Shown here: positions 6,666 through 12,848 of the stretch, piece after piece
Layout: every line of letters begins with the position of its first letter
Numbering within the stretch: position 1 is the stretch's first letter
Notes under the pieces: generated by a model
What the model saw: only the letters and a program-made list of their open reading frames with translations
What the model was told of the DNA's origin: nothing
Databases searched by the model: none
Made by a program: the position numbers and the translations under genes
NCBI GenBank assembly: GCA_019104905.1
Contig: JAHRXB010000026.1
Coordinates: forward strand, 1 to 12,848
Length of the DNA stretch: 12,848 nt
Reading direction: 5' to 3'
From: Bdellovibrio sp.
Lineage (GTDB): Bacteria; Bdellovibrionota; Bdellovibrionia; Bdellovibrionales; Bdellovibrionaceae

Positions 6666-8765
6666 ATGTTTAAGCCGTTTAAATTAGCTATCGTGGTTCC
6701 CCTTCTATGCAGTTCTGCCTGGGCGGCGGACTCTGCACTGAAGGTAAAAAAATCTGGTCGTCCAGCCGCTTCTAACTTGAAGGTGAAATCAAGTATGGTT
6801 CCGGCTTATGACGTTTACCAAAAGAAAGTAGTCAAAGGCAAAGTTGAGGTCGTCAAAGTGACAAACATCCCTCTTCTAGATCTTGGCGAAGAACGCAAGG
6901 TCGAGGCGTCTGCCCTCACTCCCCTGCGCTTGCCCGCAGCTCGGGAAGTCGCACTCAAAGGGCTTCGCCGCCATGACTCCCCTGCGTTTGTTCACTCTTC
7001 TGTGGCTCCTTATAACGCCACAGTGGAACATGCAAAATCGCTGACAAGCTCAGAGGCATTTCAAAAAATTCCCGATGTGAAAATACTGAATCCCATCAAA
7101 GATCCCGTCACCAAAGACCCTTTGGTGCAGCTTGCACAATTGGACGATATGCAGCCCAACGACTACAAGCTTTTACAAGCCTTGATCTTCTTAGAGATTC
7201 AAAAGAACTACGAATTAGCAATGGGACTTTTTGCGGAGCTGATGGACGATCCTAAACATCGTACCGAGGTTCTGTATCAATATGCCATGACGGCAAGAGG
7301 ACTTGAGCTGAACTCAGAGTTCCGACAATACATGCTGCAAGTGGCGCAGGAAACAAAAAATAAAGAATGGCAGCAAAGAGCCACAGAAGCTCTGGTCAAA
7401 AACATTGATGCTTTGGAAGTCTCTGACATTGCGATGATTGACCCCTTGGTTATCAAGCATGATTTGGATGTGACGAAGAACGATGATTACCAACTGGCTC
7501 GCGCCAAATACTATTCAGAAAAAGGACAACTGGGATTGATGGAAGACGCTTTGATGTTCATCACGGAAAAGTCTCCCCGCTATCCTGATGCCTTGTTGTT
7601 AAACGCCCTCTTTAACTACCGTCAAGGTAAGGTCGACGAAGCGCTTCTGCAACTAGAAAACCTTATGAAGGTGACCTCTGGTGATAAAACTTCGCAGATT
7701 CGCAATGTCGGAGCAATGACCTTAGCCCGCATGCAGTTCCAAAAGAGCGACTATAAAGCCGCCTTCCAGTCTTATTTGAAGGTCGATAAATCCAATCCTC
7801 TGTGGTTGCAAGCCATGGTCGAAAGCGCATGGACTCAGATCTTAGGCGAAGACTATGAGGGCGCCGCAGGAAACATGTTCTCTTTGCATACGGATTTCTT
7901 TAAAAACGCTTTTTCTCCTGAGTCCTATGTCGTAAGAACCGTAGGTTACTTGAACCTTTGCCAATACGGTGACGGGGTGCAGGTTCTGAATGAGATGAAT
8001 AAAAAATACGCTCCGTGGAAGAAGAAGCTTGAGGACTATCAGAAAACCAACAAAACCCCTACGAACTATTATGATACGGTTAAAAACTGGGTGCGAAATT
8101 CAGATTTAAAAGAAGTGGACGGACTTCCCCGCTCATTCATCGTTGAACTGGCCCGTCATCCCTCTTTTATGAATTTGCAAAAACAGATCAACAAATACGA
8201 AGATGAGATCAATCGCTTCAATACGATCTCGTTAACGCTGGTTAAAAAAGAGCGCGAGTTGATTGCCAAACAGAATGATGCCACCAAACAACTGGACGAT
8301 GCAAAAAAAGGAGCTCGGGCTGATAGCGTGCAAAATGCTGAAAAGAAACTGATGAGTTACCGCATCCAGTATCACATTGCCAAAAAAGCTCGCGTTTCTA
8401 TTAAGAATTTGCGCACGATCGGTTTAGCTCGTATCGAAAAGGAAAAAACCGCCCTTCGCACTCAAGCCTCCAAGGCTCTACAGTCGCGCTTCAATGAAAT
8501 GCTTGCTGGCTTGGATAAAGTTCTCGATCAAAACGAAGTCCTTAAGTACGAACTGTACTCAGGGGCTGGTGAGCACATCCGCTATCAAATGGCCGGAGGT
8601 GATGTGAACGACAAGGAACGTCCTGAGTTGAAGGTTCAAGATGAAAAAAGCTTGAACTGGAAATTTAAAGGTGAAATTTGGGAGGACGAAGTAGGTCACT
8701 ACCGTTCTTCTCTAAAAAATGTCTGCCCACAAGATTCGAATGTGGCAGGTTTGTCTGGACAATAA
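6666..8765 (+). CDS. Exported TPR/coiled-coil protein of the Glt-like operon
   Basis: This 699-aa protein has a signal peptide at residues 1-20 (MFKPFK, hydrophobic core, cleavage A-W-A before ADS). Cys15 precedes that site, but Leu at -1 makes a lipobox unlikely. A basic, Pro/Ala-containing linker runs to about residue 150. Helical TPR-like units follow at about 165-240, 272-335, 345-375 and 380-445 (for example A-L-F-N-Y-R-Q-G-K-V-D-E-A-L and F-Q-K-S-D-Y-K-A-A-F). Residues about 500-625 are charged and coiled-coil-like. The C-terminus carries a compact motif, W-K-F-K-G-E-I-W-E-D-E-V-G-H-Y-R (664-679) with Cys687, that looks like a separate conserved element. It lies between the barrel and the coiled-coil gene, with short gaps on both sides. 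It may be the functional counterpart of a Glt TPR scaffold such as GltE or GltI, but I could not decide which, and no lipoprotein signal supports GltE. Confidence 0.75.
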   Translation: MFKPFKLAIVVPLLCSSAWAADSALKVKKSGRPAASNLKVKSSMVPAYDVYQKKVVKGKVEVVKVTNIPLLDLGEERKVEASALTPLRLPAAREVALKGLRRHDSPAFVHSSVAPYNATVEHAKSLTSSEAFQKIPDVKILNPIKDPVTKDPLVQLAQLDDMQPNDYKLLQALIFLEIQKNYELAMGLFAELMDDPKHRTEVLYQYAMTARGLELNSEFRQYMLQVAQETKNKEWQQRATEALVKNIDALEVSDIAMIDPLVIKHDLDVTKNDDYQLARAKYYSEKGQLGLMEDALMFITEKSPRYPDALLLNALFNYRQGKVDEALLQLENLMKVTSGDKTSQIRNVGAMTLARMQFQKSDYKAAFQSYLKVDKSNPLWLQAMVESAWTQILGEDYEGAAGNMFSLHTDFFKNAFSPESYVVRTVGYLNLCQYGDGVQVLNEMNKKYAPWKKKLEDYQKTNKTPTNYYDTVKNWVRNSDLKEVDGLPRSFIVELARHPSFMNLQKQINKYEDEINRFNTISLTLVKKERELIAKQNDATKQLDDAKKGARADSVQNAEKKLMSYRIQYHIAKKARVSIKNLRTIGLARIEKEKTALRTQASKALQSRFNEMLAGLDKVLDQNEVLKYELYSGAGEHIRYQMAGGDVNDKERPELKVQDEKSLNWKFKGEIWEDEVGHYRSSLKNVCPQDSNVAGLSGQ

Positions 8766-8780
8766 AGGAAGGATTTCAAG

Positions 8781-9434
8781 ATGAAACTAGCAAAAGCAAT
8801 GACGACTTTGACAATCGGTGTTTTGATGAGCTTGCAAACAACGGCTTGGGCGCAGAGCTCTGCCAAAGAAGGTTTGGAGCGCATCAAAACAAATCTTACG
8901 AATTCAAAAACAAACTTGCAGGAATATGAAAAAAACCTGAAGACAGTGGAAGGCAATATCACGGAAGTGGGTAAAGCCAAATCTCAGGTTGAAGGACAAC
9001 AAAAACAAGTTCTTCAACAGGTTGAGGAAAACAACCAGGCGATGACCCGCATTGGAAATCAGGAAAAAGAACTGCAAAAGCTGATGACGGACGAGAAAAA
9101 TAAGATCACTCAAGAGAATCAGAAGATTCAGGAATACGAAGCGCTGATCGCCAAAATTAAAGAAAATCAAAAGAAGCGCGAGATGAATATCAACGACTAC
9201 CAACTGCAGTTGACCCAGCTTCAAGAAGAAAAGAAGATCTGGAATTCTCGCGCAGCGAATCTGAAAGAACAAAAAGACCAGGTCGGCCAGAAGATCCGCT
9301 CTTTAGCCAGTGAGGAAAACGAGTGGAAGGCTAAACAAAAAGGCTACCAGGGCGAAGTGAAACGCTGGACAAAAGAGGTTGAGCGCCAGCAAAAAATCAG
9401 CGACAGCTACAATTCATTGGCTGAAGTGAAATAA
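8781..9434 (+). CDS. Exported long coiled-coil protein of the Glt-like operon
   Basis: This 217-aa protein has a signal peptide at residues 1-24 (MKLAK, hydrophobic core, cleavage A-W-A before QSS). The whole mature chain (25-217) is Lys/Glu/Gln/Asn-rich with heptad-like spacing of Leu, Ile, Val and Met. It contains no Pro, Cys, His or Phe, so a nearly uninterrupted helix is likely. If one continuous coil, about 190 residues would be close to 28 nm, comparable to the width of the periplasm; this length is an inference. The ATG follows AAGGAAGGA (8765-8773), 7 nt upstream, and lies 15 nt after the 699-aa gene. The gene ends in a double stop, TAATAA (9432-9437), and is last before the terminator. 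I recognise no family beyond the coiled coil. A structural spacer or partner of the preceding TPR/coiled-coil protein is plausible but unproven. Confidence 0.78.
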   Translation: MKLAKAMTTLTIGVLMSLQTTAWAQSSAKEGLERIKTNLTNSKTNLQEYEKNLKTVEGNITEVGKAKSQVEGQQKQVLQQVEENNQAMTRIGNQEKELQKLMTDEKNKITQENQKIQEYEALIAKIKENQKKREMNINDYQLQLTQLQEEKKIWNSRAANLKEQKDQVGQKIRSLASEENEWKAKQKGYQGEVKRWTKEVERQQKISDSYNSLAEVK

Positions 9435-9468
9435 TAATCCCAGACTAAAAATATCAATGTTTATTTAG

Positions 9469-9500
9469 AAGCCCCCTCCACCGAGGGGGCTTTCTTTTTT
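9469..9500 (+). terminator. Strong intrinsic terminator closing the Glt-like operon
   Basis: The hairpin has a 10-bp stem, AAGCCCCCTC (9469-9478) against GAGGGGGCTT (9483-9492), with a 4-nt loop CACC. It is followed by a T-rich tract, TTTCTTTTTT, at 9491-9500. It lies 32 nt after the last stop of the operon and before the receptor gene, so the receptor needs its own promoter. Confidence 0.93.
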
Positions 9501-9617
9501 AGATCCAATAAAGAATCGCGTTTGGAGAACTAGACTCAGCTCCACTCCTAAGGGGCCCGAAGAATATCACGCAACACTTTATGAAATAATAAACAAAATA
9601 CTTTGGAGTACTGGAAC
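9501..9617 (+). promoter_or_regulatory. Intergenic leader of the chemoreceptor gene, promoter not resolved
   Basis: This 117-nt stretch between the operon terminator and the receptor start must carry the receptor promoter, because the terminator upstream is strong. It is AT-rich near 9578-9600, but I find no convincing sigma-70 -35/-10 pair and no good flagellar sigma-28 box. It holds a near-exact direct repeat, TTTGGAGAAC (9521-9530) and TTTGGAGTAC (9602-9611 after one shared T). The second copy supplies the receptor's Shine-Dalgarno GGAG at 9605-9608, 9 nt before the ATG at 9618. Confidence 0.35.
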
Positions 9618-11279
9618 ATGGAACACACTAAAATGACAGGTTGGTTTAAAGGCATCAAAGGCAATTTGCTGATGGCCGCCTTCATCCCGATGATAGGATT
9701 TGCCATCATCTTTTTCGTCTCAATGAATGGCCTAGATAAAACCAACACCTACCTTGAGGACGCTCACTCTCTTTTGATCCCCAACATTCAGTCGATTGGA
9801 GAAATGCGCCAATCACGCAACAAGTTCGGCTACCATATCTGGGCCGCCATCGAGAACATCAATAATTCCGATGAACGCTCCAAAAGAATAAAAAATGCTC
9901 GCGACGGTGTGGAAGAGTTTTCTAGCAACTATACAAAGTATGCCAACGCAAGATTTGTCGCCGGCGAAGCGGCCATCCACGATAAAGTCAAATCTCAGAT
10001 TCCCGAATTCCTGAAAGTGATGGAGAAAATCATTCAGTTGGTCGAAACCGGCGAGCCCCAAAAGGTGGCTGAAGCCAAGGAACTCCTGAATGGACCTTTC
10101 TCAACTCTTAACACCGTCATTCGCGACTTCAACCTTGAAGCCGATAAACTTTACTCCCAAATCTCCGAACAAGAAACCGAAGAGGCGACCAAAAATCGTT
10201 CTTACGTTTTTAACATGTTGATTCTGGTCACTCTTCTGTCAGCCCTTGCGATTTTCGGAGTTCTGATGTGGATCGGTGTTCGCCTTTCCAAATCTGTCGG
10301 ATCCATCGCAGACCGCCTCACTGTCGCCGGAGCCAATGTTGCATCATCCGTTGAGCAGCTCAACGAAGCCGGAAACAGCCTTTCCCAATCCTCCACGGAA
10401 GCAGCAGCCTCCCTGGAAGAAACAGTGGCTGCTCTTGAAGAAATGACCTCCATGGTTCAGATGAATTCAGACAACGCCAAACAAGCGGCCGCCCTTTCCG
10501 CCTCTTCCCGCGACTCAGCCGAACAAGGGGAAAAAGAGATTCAAAATCTGATCACATCCATGACCAAGATTTCTCAGTCTTCTAAAAAGATTGAAGAGAT
10601 CATCCATGTTATTGACGACATCGCCTTCCAAACCAATCTTTTGGCGCTGAATGCCTCTGTTGAAGCGGCTCGCGCTGGGGAGCAAGGAAAAGGATTCGCC
10701 GTTGTTGCCGAGGCCGTCAGATCTTTGGCGCAGCGAAGTGCCGCTTCTGCCAAAGACATTTCTTCTCTTATTAAAGAATCCGTTTCACAAATCGAAGAGG
10801 GCAGCGAAACTGCCGATAAGAGTGGCGCCGTTCTTACGAACATTGTGAACTCTATCAAAAAAGTTTCCGACCTCAACAATGAAATTGCCGCCGCCAGCGC
10901 CGAACAAACGACAGGGATTCAGCAAATCGGCAAAGCCATGAACCAGTTGGATCAAGCGTCTCAGTCCAACGCAGCTTCCGCTGAGGAAATCGCTGCCACA
11001 AGTGGAGAGATCAGCAATCTGGCCATCACCGCCCAGAATCTGACCGCCGAACTAAATCGAGTTGTCATCGGAAGCGATGATAAAGTTCCAAAATTTAAAA
11101 ACTCAGAGCCCTCTTCTACAGCGAAAAAACAAAAAACTTCTTTCGCGTCCCCCAAGAAGAGTAATGTCATCCCCCTGAAGGCCAAAGCTTCGGAACAAAA
11201 GAAGAAACCTGATTCCCACGACGTCATCCCCTTTGATGACGACGAAAGATCTAAGGTCGGAACGACGGACGGATTTTAG
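9618..11279 (+). CDS. Methyl-accepting chemotaxis protein, two-TM, without full HAMP
   Basis: This 553-aa chemoreceptor starts at the ATG at 9618, which has GGAG 9 nt upstream; an in-frame TTG at 9603 has no site before it. TM1 is about residues 16-36, the periplasmic helical sensor about 37-196 (size fits a 4-helix bundle), and TM2 about 197-221. Only about 43 residues separate TM2 from the first methylation helix (S-L-E-E-T at 265-269), too few for a normal HAMP plus connector. The hairpin tip is canonical (I-A-F-Q-T-N-L-L-A-L-N-A, E-A-A-R-A-G-E-Q-G-K-G-F-A-V-V-A-E, about 334-365). Spacing to the methylation helix equals that of E. coli Tar, so it is a 36-heptad-type receptor that binds CheA/CheW. 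The tail (about 486-553) is Lys/Ser-rich, then acidic (V-I-P-F-D-D-D-E), without the N-W-E-T-F CheR site. The ligand is unknown. The stop lies inside the convergent murJ gene. Confidence 0.95.
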   Translation: MEHTKMTGWFKGIKGNLLMAAFIPMIGFAIIFFVSMNGLDKTNTYLEDAHSLLIPNIQSIGEMRQSRNKFGYHIWAAIENINNSDERSKRIKNARDGVEEFSSNYTKYANARFVAGEAAIHDKVKSQIPEFLKVMEKIIQLVETGEPQKVAEAKELLNGPFSTLNTVIRDFNLEADKLYSQISEQETEEATKNRSYVFNMLILVTLLSALAIFGVLMWIGVRLSKSVGSIADRLTVAGANVASSVEQLNEAGNSLSQSSTEAAASLEETVAALEEMTSMVQMNSDNAKQAAALSASSRDSAEQGEKEIQNLITSMTKISQSSKKIEEIIHVIDDIAFQTNLLALNASVEAARAGEQGKGFAVVAEAVRSLAQRSAASAKDISSLIKESVSQIEEGSETADKSGAVLTNIVNSIKKVSDLNNEIAAASAEQTTGIQQIGKAMNQLDQASQSNAASAEEIAATSGEISNLAITAQNLTAELNRVVIGSDDKVPKFKNSEPSSTAKKQKTSFASPKKSNVIPLKAKASEQKKKPDSHDVIPFDDDERSKVGTTDGF

Positions 11280-12822
11280 AAAACTCTTCGCACTTTAAAA
11301 GTGCGGCAAGACCAAAATAAACGATCGTAGCAAAAACGATCGTCATCAAGAGGGCTAGCATCTGCAGCCCTCTTCCTATAAACTCCAAAAAGAACCCGTA
11401 AGACATCAAGACTGCAACAAGGCCCCCGCCTGCGACCAAAAACTTCGCGCCAGAGAAAAAAACTTTTCTAAGCTCAAATCCCACGCCCCATCGCGCCAAC
11501 CCCAGCATCAGCATCGAAGCATTGACGAAAGCGGAAAACAAACCCGACAGCAAAAGCCCCTGAAGACCCCACTGACGCATGAACATCGGAGCCATCAAAA
11601 CATGCAACAACAGACAAAAAAGAGCGAGCACCATAGGCATCGCCGTGTTCTTCATGGCATAATATAAAGGCATCAAAACACGACTGCATGAAATCATCAC
11701 CAAGCTGACCGCGTAGATTTTGAGAATAGAGGCCGTCGCCACAAGATCTGCCTGCCCAAAATGTCCACGCAAGAAAAGAGTCTCAACAATGGGCTCCGCT
11801 AAGAAAAACAATCCCAAAGCGGCGGGCCAAGCCAAGAAGAGATTCATCAGAAAACTCTCTTGAGCCGTCTCGCGAAACTTTTCAAACAAACCTTGTGAAG
11901 CCAGATGACTCAGGGTTGGCAAAAGAGCCGCCCCTAAACTCACGGAAATCAAAGAAAGAGGAAGCTCCAGCAGTCGATCCGCCCAGTAAATATAAGAAAT
12001 GGAACCTTCCGAAAGGCTGCTGGCAAAATACAGATTCACTAAAGTAGAAAACTGCATAAGCCCCATCCCGACCAAGCCAGGTCCCATGCCGCGAAGGACT
12101 GTTTTCAAATCCCCGCTCCAAAACCGAAGCTGGAAGCGCGGAAAATAATCGCGGCCTTTTAAGGCGATCGCTAATAGAACAGCTTGTAAAAGACCACCAA
12201 CCAAAACCCCCCACGCCAACCCGTCTCCTTTTTGGGGAAACCACTCCGTAGGCATAAAGGTGAAGACCAACATCGAGATATTTAATAGCGCCGGGGCCGC
12301 CGCAGGAAGACCGAAGCTCCCCAAGGCATTTAAAATCCCCATATAGAAGGCATAGCCACTTACAAAAAACACGAAACCAAACATGATACGCCCCAGGCGC
12401 AAAGTGAGTTCCCACTTTTCCGGGTTCGCCGTAAAGGCCTCAGAGAGAAGCAGATGAAAAAGGGGCTCAATATAGATAGTCCCCAGAAGAGTCCCAATCC
12501 CCAGGGCGATCAGCAAAAATGAGTAGAGTGAGTTCATGAGATTCTGCGCTCGGACCCCCGAGGAATCCCCGGCATGAGCCTCCATAAAAACCGGAATAAA
12601 ACTCACAGACAATGAGCCTTCGCCTAAAAGACGACGAAAAAAATTAGGAAGACGGAAGGCTGCAGTCCAAGCATCGGTCACACCCCGATCAAAAAGAGCC
12701 CCCAGCGCAATATCCCTTAAAAGCCCCAAGATGCGGCTTGTTAGGGTCCCTGACGCCATAAAAAAGGCTCTTTTAAGGACCTTTTTGCGATCTTCTTTTA
12801 ATCCCCTTGCTTCCTGAGACAC
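11251..12822 (-). CDS. murJ: Lipid II flippase MurJ (MviN family)
   Basis: This 523-aa polytopic inner-membrane protein has about 14 hydrophobic segments, the usual length for MurJ, which flips lipid II to the periplasmic face for peptidoglycan synthesis. Residues known to matter in E. coli MurJ are visible: Arg30 and Arg36 in T-S-R-I-L-G-L-L-R-D (E. coli R18, R24), Asp50 in T-D-A-W (D39), Arg63/64 in R-L-P-N-F-F-R-R-L-L-G-E-G (R52 region) and Arg283 in Y-W-A-D-R-L-L-E-L-P (R270). The start is a GTG at 12822-12820 with an in-frame TAA two codons upstream. AAAGGGA lies about 10 nt ahead of it, so no longer start exists; the ATG at codon 22 would remove part of the first helix. Most of its promoter lies outside the window. 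The last 29 bp overlap the receptor gene tail to tail. Confidence 0.96.
   Translation of the reverse strand: MSQEARGLKEDRKKVLKRAFFMASGTLTSRILGLLRDIALGALFDRGVTDAWTAAFRLPNFFRRLLGEGSLSVSFIPVFMEAHAGDSSGVRAQNLMNSLYSFLLIALGIGTLLGTIYIEPLFHLLLSEAFTANPEKWELTLRLGRIMFGFVFFVSGYAFYMGILNALGSFGLPAAAPALLNISMLVFTFMPTEWFPQKGDGLAWGVLVGGLLQAVLLAIALKGRDYFPRFQLRFWSGDLKTVLRGMGPGLVGMGLMQFSTLVNLYFASSLSEGSISYIYWADRLLELPLSLISVSLGAALLPTLSHLASQGLFEKFRETAQESFLMNLFLAWPAALGLFFLAEPIVETLFLRGHFGQADLVATASILKIYAVSLVMISCSRVLMPLYYAMKNTAMPMVLALFCLLLHVLMAPMFMRQWGLQGLLLSGLFSAFVNASMLMLGLARWGVGFELRKVFFSGAKFLVAGGGLVAVLMSYGFFLEFIGRGLQMLALLMTIVFATIVYFGLAALLKCEEFSKIRPSFRP
11289..11305. repeat. Perfect inverted repeat near the convergent gene ends
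   Basis: CGCACTT (11289-11295) pairs with AAGTGCG (11299-11305) around TAA. It lies 9 nt after the receptor stop and inside the last codons of murJ. On the plus strand no T-tract follows; on the minus strand a weak GTTTTCT follows. It might slow or stabilise 3' ends of the convergent transcripts, but it is not a textbook terminator for either gene. Confidence 0.35.
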
Positions 12823-12848
12823 CCTATGTTAATCCCTTTGGTTCGTTT

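Noticed and set aside
8904..9272. Minus-strand open frame with a very hydrophobic Phe/Leu-rich product that resembles a membrane protein
   Set aside because: It is the antisense of the Lys/Glu-rich coiled-coil gene, whose AAG/GAA codons read backwards give Leu, Phe and Ser. The plus-strand gene has a ribosome binding site and signal peptide.
9523..9544. TGGAG / CTCCA potential hairpin upstream of the receptor gene
   Set aside because: The stem is only 5 bp with a 12-nt loop, too weak to call a riboswitch or regulatory structure.
11321..11343. Two copies of the palindrome ACGATCGT 15 bp apart
   Set aside because: They encode a repeated Thr-Ile-Val in a MurJ membrane helix. Codon repetition explains them without a binding site.
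11882..12415. 177-residue minus-strand frame
   Set aside because: It is a shifted frame within murJ, whose own frame shows conserved residues throughout.

Overview
The window looks like chromosome from a predatory deltaproteobacterium-like organism of the Bdellovibrio group. The reasons are the gene families: an ExbD/TolR-like motor subunit followed by large periplasmic TPR proteins, an FHA-like/TonB-C (AgmX/PglI-type) protein, a myxo/bdello-type outer-membrane beta-barrel, and a HAMP-poor chemoreceptor. Base composition is moderate and even, and I see no insertion sequence, phage gene, CRISPR array, tRNA or rRNA. The species is inferred from family content and was not looked up.

Region 1 (1-9500) is a single plus-strand operon of seven tightly packed genes, with gaps of 4-22 nt and a ribosome binding site visible before each start in the window. 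It ends at a strong intrinsic terminator at 9469-9500. In order it encodes: the 3' part of an ExbD/TolR/AglS-like proton-channel subunit; a 1237-aa exported TPR protein (GltD/AgmU-like); an 82-aa exported protein (GltF-like by position only); a 491-aa inner-membrane protein with an FHA-like head, one TM segment, a Gly-rich periplasmic linker and an AgmX/PglI C-terminal domain (GltG-like); a 237-aa outer-membrane beta-barrel (GltH-like); a 699-aa exported TPR/coiled-coil protein; and a 217-aa exported, almost uninterrupted coiled coil. The content and order match the core of the Myxococcus Agl-Glt gliding/trans-envelope machine: an inner-membrane proton motor, a TonB-like transducer, periplasmic TPR scaffolds and an outer-membrane barrel. 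The likely joint role is passing proton-motive-force-driven movement from the inner to the outer membrane, for gliding or a related envelope process.

Region 2 (9501-11279) holds a separately transcribed, two-TM methyl-accepting chemotaxis receptor. It has a 4-helix-bundle-type periplasmic sensor, no complete HAMP domain and an unusual Lys/Ser-rich then acidic C-terminal tail.

Region 3 (11251-12822, minus strand) is murJ, the lipid II flippase. It converges on the receptor gene, and the last 29 bp of the two coding regions overlap. The murJ start is just inside the right edge of the window.

The window therefore belongs to a known class of system, but several of its parts are atypical or unassigned: the coiled-coil protein, the small protein, the degenerate FHA and a C-terminal motif in the 699-aa protein. 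No wholly new system is evident.
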